Assembly (NCBI GenBank): GCA_022834735.1
Contig: BQKD01000001.1
Coordinates: forward strand, 163,659-227,658
Reading direction: 5' to 3'
DNA from: Erysipelotrichaceae bacterium OPF54
GTDB taxonomy: Bacteria; Bacillota_I; Bacilli_A; Erysipelotrichales; Erysipelotrichaceae
DNA length: 64,000 bases
Shown: piece by piece, positions 51,736 to 60,319 of the stretch
Numbering within the stretch: the first letter of the stretch is position 1
How the letters are laid out: each line of letters starts with the position of its first letter
Translations under genes and position numbers: made by a program
Notes under the pieces: model-generated
Seen by the model: the letters and a program-made list of their open reading frames with translations, nothing else
The model's database searches: none
What the model was told of the DNA's origin: nothing

Positions 51736-53498
51736 TAGTCTTTTTGATCGAGATCGATGTAGGCGCCTTTCATAGGCGAAGCGGCAAACCGGCAGAACAG
51801 GCCCAGCACCCCGCTTTTGTATTTCAAAGGTTTTGGCTTCCAGAGCGTTCGGCGCTGCGCCAGGATCGCATCGATTTCTTCGGACGTCCTGCGGATCCCT
51901 TTTGTCCCGACGATCGCAAGGATGCGCCGGTCGATATCGAGCTCGATCAGATCGTCTTCTTCCACGAGCGCGATCGGTCCGCCAGCCTGCGCTTCCGGCG
52001 ATACATGGCCGATGACCGGCCCGGTCGAGGCGCCGGAGAAACGGCCGTCCGTAATGAGGGCAATCGTTTTTCCCAGCTCCTGATCGGACGAGATGGCCTC
52101 GGACGTGTAGAACATTTCAGGCATCCCGCTGCCTTTTGGTCCTTCATAGCGGATGAATACCGCATCGCCTGGCTGCACTTTATGATGGAGGATCGCGTCG
52201 ATACATTCTTCCTCGCTGTCAAACGGACGAGCGCGCAGCGTAGCCGAAAACATTTCTTTCGGACAGGCGGTGTGCTTGATGACGGCCCCTTCGGGTGCCA
52301 GATTGCCTTTGAGCACAGCAATCGACCCGTTCGTGCCGATGGCCTTTTCATAAGGCCGGATGATGTCTTCCGCCTTCAGGGACAGACTGTATTTTTTATT
52401 CGCTTCCTGCAGCCGGGCCTGGCAGCGCTGGTAGTAGCCGTCCTTTCGCAGCTGTTCGAGGTTTTCCTTCCATGTCTTTCCGGTCACGGTCATGCAGTCC
52501 AGGTGGAGCTGGTCTTTGATCTGTTCCATGACGGCAGGCACGCCGCCCGCGTAGCAGAAAAATTCGGCAGGCCATTTTCCTGCAGGCCGGATATCGAGCA
52601 GATAACGGGCGCTGCGGTGCAGACGGTCGAATGTGTCCTGGTCGATCTCGATCCCGAATTCATGGGCGATAGCGGACAGATGGAGCAGGGAGTTGGTGCT
52701 TCCGGAAATGGCCGCATGAACGAGGATGGCGTTCTCGAACGATTCGATCGTGATGATATCGGACGGACGCAGCTTTTCTCTGGCCAGTTCGACAGCACGC
52801 TGACCGGCCTGCGTGGCGTAATCGATCAGATCCGGACTGTCGGCCGGGAGCAGGGCGCTGCCTGGCAGGGCAAGGCCGAGCGCTTCGGCCATGATCTGCA
52901 TCGTGGAGGCCGTGCCGATAAACGAACACGCGCCGCAGCCCGGGCAGGCATTGTGCTTGGCCCATTCGAACGTTTCTTTCGGGATCTCGCCCCGTTCGTA
53001 CCGGGCCGAATACATGCCAAGCTGTTCGAGGGTGAGCAGGTCGGGTCCTGCGGCCATGACGCCGCCAGGAACGGCAAGTCCGGGAATGTTGACGCGGGCC
53101 ATACCGATCAGGATGGCGGGCATGCCTTTGTCGCAGCTGGAAATGTAGACGCCGCCGTCAAACGGGGTGGCGCTGGCCTGGATCTCGATCAGATTGGCGA
53201 TCATTTCGCGCGATGCCAGCGAGTAGTTGATGCCGTCGGTGCCCTGGCTTTCGCCATCGCACATATCGGTGGCAAAATAGCGGGCGCCTTTGCCGCCGGC
53301 CCTGGCGCATCCGAGCGCCGCTGCCTTTACGAGCTTGTCGAGGTGGACGCTTCCGGGATGCGAATCGCCAAATGTGCTTTGAATGTAGATCTGGGGCTTT
53401 TCGAGATCTTCGATGGTCCAGCCCGTCCCGATCCGGAGCGGGTCGAGCTCTGGCGCGATCTGACGCATCTGCTGCGAGATGAGGGAATTGTCTTTCAT
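51735..53498 (-). CDS. ilvD: Dihydroxy-acid dehydratase family protein
   Basis: 587 aa, IlvD/Edd family. Dehydrates dihydroxy acids (third step of branched amino acid synthesis) with a Fe-S cluster. Cluster Cys in SSCDKGMPAILIG and NACPGCGACSFIGT; SGSTNSLLHL and TDGRFSGAST are family motifs. Paired in function with ilvC at 39 kb. The gene ends 20 bp after the upstream gene, on the same strand, so it could be read through from the PadR unit. A sugar-acid dehydratase is the alternative. Confidence 0.85.
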   Translation of the reverse strand: MKDNSLISQQMRQIAPELDPLRIGTGWTIEDLEKPQIYIQSTFGDSHPGSVHLDKLVKAAALGCARAGGKGARYFATDMCDGESQGTDGINYSLASREMIANLIEIQASATPFDGGVYISSCDKGMPAILIGMARVNIPGLAVPGGVMAAGPDLLTLEQLGMYSARYERGEIPKETFEWAKHNACPGCGACSFIGTASTMQIMAEALGLALPGSALLPADSPDLIDYATQAGQRAVELAREKLRPSDIITIESFENAILVHAAISGSTNSLLHLSAIAHEFGIEIDQDTFDRLHRSARYLLDIRPAGKWPAEFFCYAGGVPAVMEQIKDQLHLDCMTVTGKTWKENLEQLRKDGYYQRCQARLQEANKKYSLSLKAEDIIRPYEKAIGTNGSIAVLKGNLAPEGAVIKHTACPKEMFSATLRARPFDSEEECIDAILHHKVQPGDAVFIRYEGPKGSGMPEMFYTSEAISSDQELGKTIALITDGRFSGASTGPVIGHVSPEAQAGGPIALVEEDDLIELDIDRRILAIVGTKGIRRTSEEIDAILAQRRTLWKPKPLKYKSGVLGLFCRFAASPMKGAYIDLDQKD

Positions 53499-53517
53499 AT
53501 CTTTTTCCTTTCTTCGA

Positions 53518-55119
53518 TCAATGTCCTTTGGCGACCTTGGCCGGATACCATTTCTGGAACCAGGCCGTAAAGAGGCCCAGGAAGGCGGGCAGGATGGAGT
53601 TGATCAGTCCGGTATAGCTTCCTGCTTTTGTCTGCATCATAAAATATGTCCAGATGGGTGTCAATACATACAGGATGCCCCAGGCCAGGCTCAGGATCCG
53701 GTTCGTTTTCAGAAAGATGGGGTTGTCAAAGGCAGCCTCGCCCCCATAGTCGTTCATGGAATACCAGGCGCTCAGAGGGATCTTCAGAAGGGCCGATACG
53801 CTCCACATCGCACCGAAGGCGAAATAGGAGAGCGGGATGACGCAAAGGGGCGCGACCCCCGCAGCCATCGCAATACAGAGCAGGCTGACCACGCTGGCCG
53901 AAACGATGTCATAGATCGTTTTTCGTGTTCGGTAAAATACGAGCGGGAGCAGGCTGGTCGTTGCCAAGGTGAGCAGGCTGGCCGGAACAGGGGCCATGCC
54001 CGACGTGATCCAGAGGACGATCCATGGCGCGAGCATGACGATCATGTTCGTTTTCTTCTGGCCTGGGTCCGGGATTGTTTCCTGATCGCGGGTCCCGAAA
54101 TAATGGTCCCAGTTCAGCAGGAGGTCGAAATCGCCTTCGACCGAATACCTGTGTTCCATGAGGGCCTGGGATCCTTCGATTTCGCCTGCCGCGATCGACT
54201 GCCAAACATCGTACGGAGTATGGATGATGGTCTGCGGTGTGCGGGCGCCTTGCTGGCTGACCTCGCTTCCTTTTTCGCCCAGGATGATCTGGTAGCGTTT
54301 GTTCAGATCGGTGTAGTGCATGTCCAATACGATATCGTGTCCTGGATAGGAGGACGGATCATAAAGGGCGGCCATCTGTTTCGTGAAGACCAGAGAGCTG
54401 TCTTCTTTTTGTCCGGTTTCGGACACGCCCCAGCTGGCGTCGGCCATCTGCTCGTACACGGCTCTTGGAAACAGGAGTTCCTCAAGCTTTTGTCTCGTAG
54501 CGTCCGATATTCCTTTCCGGATGTATTCCTGTCCTGCCTGCTGCACGGAATAAAGATACTGGCTGGTGCGTTTTGATAATTCGGGAATGCTGAACAGCTC
54601 TCCCTGGCCGCAGAACAGGGTGGTGTAGTTTCCTTTGCCGCAGATTCTGTCGAACTGGGCGAGGATGCTGTCGTAATTGGATTGGGCCGTATAAAAGCCG
54701 CATGTCGAGATCAGTACGGTTTTTTTATGGCTCATGTCGTAGCGCGAGGGGTGACTGCCTCCTTTTGCTCCTTTTGTCATGAAGGGCAGGTTGAGCGGAA
54801 GCTGACGGTCGATGAGGGTCTTGAGAGGGCCGGGCAGGCCGAAATAATACAGGGGGAAGGCCCAGATGGTCAGATCGGCCCGCAAAATCCTGTCGAGGAT
54901 CTCGCTCATGTCGTCGGCAATGACGCATTTTCCGGGTGTCGTTTTCCAGCAGGAAAAGCATCCTTTGCATGGCTGGATGTTTTTCTGGCTCACATGGATG
55001 GTTTCGATGGCGGGCGGTGTGGCCGAGGCGGCCTGTATTCCTTCTGCAAAGGCGTTGGCGAGCTGGAGAGAATTGCTTCGTGTCCCTTTCGGACTGCCGT
55101 TGATGATGAGTATGTTCAC
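53518..55119 (-). CDS. Flavodoxin-fold NADPH oxidoreductase fused to SCP2-like and membrane parts
   Basis: 533 aa. Residues 1-190 are a NADPH-dependent FMN reductase/flavodoxin fold (ILIINGSPKGTRSNS; PCKGCFSCWKTTPGKCVIADDM, shown in part; WAFPLYYFGLPGPLKTLIDR). Residues 250-370 resemble a SCP2 sterol-binding domain (DMHYTDLNKRYQIILGEKG; VWQSIAAGEIEGSQALMEHR). The C-terminal third has about five transmembrane helices. The start is GTG 55119: AAGGAGGAAAACCA is directly before it and it overlaps the padR stop (GTGA). An unusual fusion. Confidence 0.8.
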   Translation of the reverse strand: MNILIINGSPKGTRSNSLQLANAFAEGIQAASATPPAIETIHVSQKNIQPCKGCFSCWKTTPGKCVIADDMSEILDRILRADLTIWAFPLYYFGLPGPLKTLIDRQLPLNLPFMTKGAKGGSHPSRYDMSHKKTVLISTCGFYTAQSNYDSILAQFDRICGKGNYTTLFCGQGELFSIPELSKRTSQYLYSVQQAGQEYIRKGISDATRQKLEELLFPRAVYEQMADASWGVSETGQKEDSSLVFTKQMAALYDPSSYPGHDIVLDMHYTDLNKRYQIILGEKGSEVSQQGARTPQTIIHTPYDVWQSIAAGEIEGSQALMEHRYSVEGDFDLLLNWDHYFGTRDQETIPDPGQKKTNMIVMLAPWIVLWITSGMAPVPASLLTLATTSLLPLVFYRTRKTIYDIVSASVVSLLCIAMAAGVAPLCVIPLSYFAFGAMWSVSALLKIPLSAWYSMNDYGGEAAFDNPIFLKTNRILSLAWGILYVLTPIWTYFMMQTKAGSYTGLINSILPAFLGLFTAWFQKWYPAKVAKGH

Positions 55120-55658
55120 TGGTTTTCCTCCTTCTGGATCTGTTCGATGCATTGCTGGCTCCAGCGGATATACAGCTGCATGTACTGTCTGCCGAAATCG
55201 AGGGTCATCTGCCAGCAGCGGGCTTCCTGTTCATTGCCGTCTGTATGGCGCAGGATGGACTGGCTGGCGTGCTCAAGGTTTTCGAGGGCGTGGCGATACT
55301 GGTCCTGGAGCGTTTTGAAGTAGGCTGTTTTCTGCTCATTGGACTGCTGGCCCATGAAGAACACTTTCATGAGGGTGGCGGAGCGTACGCTCATGTCAAT
55401 GGCTGGAGACTGGAGCCATTGTTCGAGCTGCGCTTTTCCTTCTTTGGTGATGGTGCAGATGTTTTTGTCGGGCCTGCCGTTTTGTTCGATCGTCTGCCGC
55501 CGGATCCATCCGTTCTTTTCGAGCGTGCTGAGTTCGCGGTAGATCTGGCTGGTCTGGGCGTTCCAGAAATAATTGAGCGACTGTTTGAAAATATGATCGA
55601 TTTCATAGCCGCTCATGCTGCCGTAGCGGAGCAGTCCGAGAATTCCGTATTTGAGCAT
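55116..55658 (-). CDS. PadR-family transcriptional regulator
   Basis: 180 aa. N-terminal winged helix (GILGLLRYGSMSGYEIDHIF; IYRELSTLEKNGWIRRQTIE) and C-terminal helical dimer domain (HASQSILRHTDGNE ...). PadR proteins repress genes for phenolic acid or multidrug responses. It lies in front of the flavodoxin fusion with a GTGA overlap and most likely controls that operon. GGAGGAAATCCCC precedes the ATG. Confidence 0.92.
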   Translation of the reverse strand: MLKYGILGLLRYGSMSGYEIDHIFKQSLNYFWNAQTSQIYRELSTLEKNGWIRRQTIEQNGRPDKNICTITKEGKAQLEQWLQSPAIDMSVRSATLMKVFFMGQQSNEQKTAYFKTLQDQYRHALENLEHASQSILRHTDGNEQEARCWQMTLDFGRQYMQLYIRWSQQCIEQIQKEENQ

Positions 55659-55870
55659 GGGGATTTCCTCCTTGGATTTTCTATATTCTACAAGTGGAAT
55701 ATACTGCTTTGGCTGCGTTTTAGCAACGAAAAGGACAAAAATGCCAGATCACGGAACAAAAATGGTCCAAATGAAGGAAAAATTTTCGTCCAAATGAAGG
55801 AAAAATGTTGAGGTTCTTTTAATATTCCTTTAAATAAAGGAAAAACAGAGATCGAAAGGCAGATCGGAAA

Positions 55871-55926
55871 CTTGTTGAATTATCAACAAGTCAGTGCTAT
55901 ACTTTCGACATGTTGAGTTATCAACA
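55871..55926 (+). promoter_or_regulatory. Promoter between twin palindromic operators
   Basis: CTTGTTGA-ATTA-TCAACAAG (55871-55890, perfect) contains the -35 box TTGAAT (55875-55880); the -10 box TATACT is at 55898-55903 (spacer 17). A second copy TGTTGA-GTTA-TCAACA (55911-55926) covers the start of transcription. Centres are 38 bp apart. This is a MarR/TetR-type operator pattern; the regulator is not adjacent. Confidence 0.8.
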
Positions 55927-55960
55927 AATGAACGAGATAATGAAGGAAGAGGTGGCTTCT

Positions 55961-57175
55961 ATGAGGTTCTTTCGCTGGATGTACTGCCGGACATTTCAGA
56001 TCGTGCTGCGGATCGCTTTGCCGTTTCTGCCGTATCGTGTGCCTCGGATCGTGGATTCGTGTCAGGATCTGGATAATGTCCTTTTGTCGGAAAAGATCGG
56101 GTCGGTCCTGATCGTGACAGATGAGGGGGTGCGCAGGAACGGTCTGACCTGGCCTGTGGAAATGGTGCTTCGAAAATGCCATATTGCCTACGGGGTGTAT
56201 GACAGGACCCGGCCGAATCCGACAGTGGACAATGTGGAAGAGGCGCTGGCGATGTATAAAAAGCTTGGCTGCGAAGGGATCATTGCGGTTGGCGGCGGTT
56301 CGTCTATGGATTGTGCCAAGGTGCTGGGAGCGCGGGTGGCGTATCCGAATAAAACGATTGGCCAGATGAAGGGGATTTTAAGAGTGCTTCGCCGCCTTCC
56401 TGTCCTGGTCGCGGTGCCGACGACGGCGGGGACGGGGAGCGAGGTGACGCTGGCTGCGGTGATCACGGAGCCGGAAAAGTGTCATAAATATGCGCTGATG
56501 AGCTTTCCTCTGATCCCGAAATATGCTGTACTGGATCCGGCGCTGACATATTCTTTGCCTCCTCATTTGACGGCGACGACAGGGATGGATGCGCTGACAC
56601 ATGCGGTGGAGGCGTATATTGGCCGTTCGACGACTCGGGAGACGAGGCGTCTTGCGCTCGATGCGGTAAGGCTGATCTTCGCGAATATCGAAACGGCCTA
56701 TGCGGATGGAAGAAACGAGCGTGCGCGAAAAAATATGCTGCAGGCAGCTTATATGGCGGGCATCGCGTTTTCCAAGTCTTATGTGGGCTATATCCATGCG
56801 ATCGCTCATTCGCTTGGGGGACAGTACGGGGTGCCGCATGGGCTGGCCAATGCGGTGACGATGCCTTATGTTCTGGAAGCGTACGGGGATTGTACGGATA
56901 AGAAGCTGTACCGGCTTGGTGTGGCGGCTGGCGTGTGTTCGGAAAGCGATGGATATGAAGCAGGGGCGAAAAAGTTCATTGCGGCTATCCGCGAACTGAA
57001 CAGGAAGATGAATATTCCGGAACATATCGAAGAAATAAGGAGGGAGGATGTTCCGGTCATGGCTTTGCATGCTCAAAAGGAGGCCAATCCCCTTTATCCG
57101 GTCCCAAGGATCATGTGCCGAAAAGAGCTGGCTGGATTGTATTACGAGATCGCGGGAGGATACGATGAAGGATGA
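55961..57175 (+). CDS. Iron-containing (type III) alcohol dehydrogenase
   Basis: 404 aa from ATG 55961, which follows GGAAGAGGTGG; the frame is open from 55910 but those codons overlap the operator. NAD-binding: GGGSSMDCAKVLG and PTTAGTGSEVT. Iron ligands: TGMDALTHAVEAYIG, HAIAHSLGGQYGVPHGLANAV (shown in part). Fe-ADH family members reduce aldehydes or oxidise alcohols. It overlaps the aldehyde dehydrogenase gene by 11 bp, so the pair would process an alcohol to an acid, or detoxify aldehydes. Confidence 0.92.
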   Translation: MRFFRWMYCRTFQIVLRIALPFLPYRVPRIVDSCQDLDNVLLSEKIGSVLIVTDEGVRRNGLTWPVEMVLRKCHIAYGVYDRTRPNPTVDNVEEALAMYKKLGCEGIIAVGGGSSMDCAKVLGARVAYPNKTIGQMKGILRVLRRLPVLVAVPTTAGTGSEVTLAAVITEPEKCHKYALMSFPLIPKYAVLDPALTYSLPPHLTATTGMDALTHAVEAYIGRSTTRETRRLALDAVRLIFANIETAYADGRNERARKNMLQAAYMAGIAFSKSYVGYIHAIAHSLGGQYGVPHGLANAVTMPYVLEAYGDCTDKKLYRLGVAAGVCSESDGYEAGAKKFIAAIRELNRKMNIPEHIEEIRREDVPVMALHAQKEANPLYPVPRIMCRKELAGLYYEIAGGYDEG

Positions 57176-58547
57176 AAGGATGAGGGCGCTCCTTAAAGAA
57201 CAGAGGGATCTTTTTAGGAGCGGGGCGACGTTGCCGGTTTCTTTTCGGATCCAGCAGCTGAAAAGGCTGTACGGGGCGATCAAGCGGCATGAGGAGGATA
57301 TTCATGCGGCTTTGCGCGAAGATCTTGGAAAAGGAGCCTATGAAGGATTTATGTGCGAAACGGGCCTCGTTCTTTCGGAACTTTCCTATATGCTTCGACA
57401 CATAAGAAAGTTTGCTGGGCAAAAAACGGTGCATACGCCGCTGGCGCAGTTTGCTTCGCATAGTTTTAAACTGCCGGTTCCTTATGGAAATGTGCTGATC
57501 ATGAGTCCGTGGAACTACCCGTTTCTTTTGACGATGGATCCGCTGATCGATGCGCTGGCTGCAGGAAATACGGCGATCCTTAAGCCGAGCGCTTATTCTT
57601 TGGCGACGAGCAAAGTGATCGAAGAGATGATTGCGGAGTGTTTTCCTGCCGAATACGTGGCGGTGGTGACGGGCAGACGAAAAGAAAACGCGGCCTTGCT
57701 GTCGCAGGATTTTGATTTCATATTTTTTACGGGAAGCCAGATGGTTGGTAAAGAGGTGCTTCGTCATGCGGCTGAGCGTCTGATTCCGGTTGTTCTGGAA
57801 CTGGGCGGAAAGAGTCCGTGTATCGTGGAGGCGGGGGCTGACCTGAAGCTGGCGGCGCGGCGCATTGTTTTCGGAAAGTTTTTGAACTGCGGGCAGACGT
57901 GTGTGGCGCCAGATCATATTTTGTGCGAAATGTCGATCAAGGATGATCTGATCAAAGAGATCGTAGCTCAGATCGAAAAACAATTTGGACATTCTCCTTT
58001 GGATCATGCGGATTACGGGAAGATCATAAACAAAAAGCATTTTGATCGGCTTTGCGGGCTGCTGGATCGAAGGAAGGTTGTTTATGGGGGCCAGACGAAT
58101 GAAGTGTCGTGCCAGATCGGCCCGACCGTAATGGATGGTGTGACGTATGAAGATAAGGTCATGAAGGAGGAAATTTTCGGCCCGATCCTGCCTGTCCTGA
58201 CTTTTGAACGGTTTGATGATCTGGTCGATGATCTGAAAGAAAAGGATGAGCCGCTTGCGCTGTATATTTTTTCGAGCAATAAGGAACATATTGCTCGGGT
58301 GAATAAAGAGCTGCGTTATGGTGGCGGCTGCATCAATGATGTGGTGATCCATCTGGCTTCGAGTGGTAGGGGTTTTGGTGGTGTTGGTGCGAGTGGTATG
58401 GGCGCGTATCATGGCCGGGCTGGTTTTGATGCCTTTTCGCACTATAAGTCGATCGTGGATAAAAAAACATGGATCGATCTGCCGATGAGATATCGCCCAT
58501 ACAGTAATATATTATATGAAAAGCTTCTGCATGTTTTTTTGAGATGA
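57165..58547 (+). CDS. Aldehyde dehydrogenase
   Basis: 460 aa, class 3/YwdH-type. Motifs: MSPWNYPFLLTMDPLIDALA, FFTGSQMVGKEV (NAD site), ELGGKSPCIVEAG (catalytic Glu), LNCGQTCVAPD (catalytic Cys) and EEIFGPILPVLTF. ATG 57165 lies within the end of the alcohol dehydrogenase gene, preceded by GGGAGGATAC. The C-terminal tail YRPYSNILYEKLLHVFL suggests membrane association, as in YwdH relatives. Confidence 0.94.
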   Translation: MKDERMRALLKEQRDLFRSGATLPVSFRIQQLKRLYGAIKRHEEDIHAALREDLGKGAYEGFMCETGLVLSELSYMLRHIRKFAGQKTVHTPLAQFASHSFKLPVPYGNVLIMSPWNYPFLLTMDPLIDALAAGNTAILKPSAYSLATSKVIEEMIAECFPAEYVAVVTGRRKENAALLSQDFDFIFFTGSQMVGKEVLRHAAERLIPVVLELGGKSPCIVEAGADLKLAARRIVFGKFLNCGQTCVAPDHILCEMSIKDDLIKEIVAQIEKQFGHSPLDHADYGKIINKKHFDRLCGLLDRRKVVYGGQTNEVSCQIGPTVMDGVTYEDKVMKEEIFGPILPVLTFERFDDLVDDLKEKDEPLALYIFSSNKEHIARVNKELRYGGGCINDVVIHLASSGRGFGGVGASGMGAYHGRAGFDAFSHYKSIVDKKTWIDLPMRYRPYSNILYEKLLHVFLR

Positions 58548-58554
58548 AGAAATG

Positions 58555-58579
58555 ACCGATCTGTACTGGATCGGTTTTT
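58555..58579 (+). terminator. Terminator of the dehydrogenase pair
   Basis: ACCGATC/GATCGGT stem and TTTTT. Closely resembles the terminator at 61820. Confidence 0.8.
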
Positions 58580-58761
58580 GGCGTGATCAGGAAAGGGAGG
58601 AAAAGTCAGAAATTTGATGGACACGGAATGTTAACCTTGAATTACGGTTCTCGGTTGCGTGTATATCTGACCATGTAAATAGATGTCAATGTTAGTGCTG
58701 CGGTAATGCGCTATATTTAAGGAGTTAAAGAAGTAATCTAACTGCTTTTTGGTGATGGTAC
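58580..58761. other. Decayed sequence before the HipA-like gene
   Basis: No intact gene. On the minus strand 58631-58822 stays open and contains ITKKQLDYFFNSLNIAHYRS, an ordinary-looking protein segment of no known family; it is likely a coding remnant. Confidence 0.35.
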
Positions 58762-58791
58762 AAAAAAGAGGAGCTGGCAGCTCCTCTTTTC
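58762..58791. terminator. Bidirectional terminator
   Basis: AAAAGAGGAGCT/AGCTCCTCTTTT, a perfect 12-bp stem with a 3-nt loop; it ends the HipA-like operon. Confidence 0.9.
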
Positions 58792-58855
58792 TTGTGGTTT
58801 TCGCACTATTGCTTTTTGACACTGATATTATAGCACGCTCTATTGGATAAGAGTG

Positions 58856-59821
58856 TTAACGATTTTGTCCTTCATTTTTCGAAAATGTTTTCTGATGTCT
58901 AAGCGCTCGTTCTGCTTTTCGGATTTGTGTTTTGCTGCGCGTATCTTTTCCCAAAGATTTATCTATTTCTTTTTTTAGATATGTATTATAGCGTATTTCA
59001 AGGGATTTATAGTACAGATCTTTCAGTTCTTGGGCCAGGTATGGTGTATCGTAAATGATATTTTTAATTTTCTCTAAATCTATCCTTGGTCCAACTCTTT
59101 TTAAAGCTTGTTTCAGTTCAGGAATATCTAATTCTCCAATTTTACTGTATTGAATTTTTTGTCCGTTGAATGAATATACAGAGTGAATATTAATAGCGCA
59201 TCCCTTTAAAAGAGAAGGATCGCTGAGATAATCTCTTGCTCCTTCTATGCTTACAAGAGGGTAAAATGATGATCCGCAACCATAAATTGGTGCAAAGCTG
59301 AAATCTGATGAAACTCCCCAGTTGTCAAGGTGCCTGTCATTATTCCCGATTAAACAATCGACTACAAACATATCCCAAAATCCGCGAATAACTTCGTTTT
59401 GTTTGTTCTCAGGAATGGCTTCTTGAATGATGGCATAGATATTTTTTAAATCGGTATTCACTTTATTATGAGAAATAGATGAAGTTATTGATGTGATAGA
59501 ATTAGGCAGCTTGGAAAATTCAGACAGTTCGATTTCATCATTTTTAAAATCACGACATGCTACACAAATTTTTTGATTCTTGTCTTTATCTTTAAAAATT
59601 CCTAACAATGTTTTTTGGACAGGGATGCCGACACTTTCAAAGATGTGGCATCCAATGTACTCTGAGAACTGATTGTTTATATAAGATTGTTGAATTTTTT
59701 TTGCGCGAGACGGATCCGGAAATTTCAGCATATACAATTCATTTTTATACTTTATTCTTTTTTTCAATTCGGATCCGCCGTATGTTGAGGCCAATTGCTG
59801 GCAGTTTGAAAAGTCAATCAT
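58856..59821 (-). CDS. HipA/CtkA-like protein kinase
   Basis: 321 aa. Kinase of the HipA superfamily: ELYMLKFPDP (Lys), SEYIGCHIFESVGIPVQKTL (shown in part), the catalytic WDMFVVDCLIGNNDRHLDNW (NDRH, Asp/Asn) and FAPIYGCGSSFYP where the metal-binding DxG is replaced by GCGSS. HipA toxins are Ser kinases that hit glutamyl-tRNA synthetase (known); CtkA-like proteins lack the N-terminal antitoxin-contact part, as here. The start at 59821 overlaps the stop of the small upstream gene by 8 bp. AT-rich, unlike flanking host genes. Confidence 0.85.
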   Translation of the reverse strand: MIDFSNCQQLASTYGGSELKKRIKYKNELYMLKFPDPSRAKKIQQSYINNQFSEYIGCHIFESVGIPVQKTLLGIFKDKDKNQKICVACRDFKNDEIELSEFSKLPNSITSITSSISHNKVNTDLKNIYAIIQEAIPENKQNEVIRGFWDMFVVDCLIGNNDRHLDNWGVSSDFSFAPIYGCGSSFYPLVSIEGARDYLSDPSLLKGCAINIHSVYSFNGQKIQYSKIGELDIPELKQALKRVGPRIDLEKIKNIIYDTPYLAQELKDLYYKSLEIRYNTYLKKEIDKSLGKDTRSKTQIRKAERALRHQKTFSKNEGQNR

Positions 59822-60056
59822 GCATATACTTCTCCCAATAATGATCATAAATTTCATACATTTCAGATTCGCTAATTTTTCTTTCTGCTTTTCTGGCTTT
59901 AAGGTCACAAAATAAGCAGAACAGTTTATCATTTAGAATGTACTGAAAAGCAGGTTCATGATTTCTTTCATATTCTTTTTTTGCTTCTTCAATCCAGTTC
60001 AAGGATTCCTGGATTCCCAGAGCATCGATCATCTTTTGATCATAAGATAATACCAT
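59814..60056 (-). CDS. Small partner of the HipA-like kinase (80 aa)
   Basis: Helical and charged: SYDQKMIDALGIQESLNWIE, DLKARKAERKISESEMYEI and HYWEKYMHD. No helix-turn-helix recognised, so it is not a classic HipB. AAAGGATGGTATTCAT precedes ATG 60056. The overlap with the kinase gene points to a joint function, possibly as antitoxin or cofactor; this is inference. Confidence 0.75.
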   Translation of the reverse strand: MVLSYDQKMIDALGIQESLNWIEEAKKEYERNHEPAFQYILNDKLFCLFCDLKARKAERKISESEMYEIYDHYWEKYMHD

Positions 60057-60104
60057 ATGAATACCATCCTTTCTGTTATTACGAGTATATTTTATCATTA
60101 TATG

Positions 60105-60219
60105 ATGCGATTTTCCGGAATATAAGGAATGTTGACATCCGAACAGTGGCTAAAAGATTTCGTGAGGTACCAATGCTGATCGGAGTCGAAACAGAAGAGA
60201 TAAAGGGATTAATTGTATC
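60105..60219 (+). other. Coding remnant upstream of abiE
   Basis: The frame DIRTVAKRFREVPMLIGVET ending EEIKGLIVS and a stop at 60223 looks like the end of a gene with no beginning. Family unknown. Confidence 0.3.
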
Positions 60220-60296
60220 TTGAAAAGTTCCTGTGAGAACGGGTATAATTTAAATGAATTTCGGTATATAGATTTATTTACCGAAATTCATTTAAA
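60220..60296 (+). promoter_or_regulatory. abiE promoter with an 18-bp inverted repeat operator
   Basis: TTGAAA at 60220-60225, TATAAT at 60244-60249 (18-bp spacer). Starting on the -10 box is the perfect inverted repeat TTTAAATGAATTTCGGTA (60249-60266) and its complement (60279-60296), loop 12 bp. AbiEi antitoxins repress their own operon by binding inverted repeats (known), so this is the expected operator. Confidence 0.85.
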
Positions 60297-60319
60297 CAAA
60301 AAAGAAAGAGGATGATTGT

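Noticed and set aside
51744-53570. 608-codon open frame antisense to ilvD
   Set aside because: It lies wholly opposite a clearly recognised dehydratase gene, shows no family pattern and no ribosome site; it results from the codon bias of ilvD.
57111-58442. 443-codon open frame antisense to the aldehyde dehydrogenase
   Set aside because: Opposite an intact ALDH; no domain, Arg-rich shadow.
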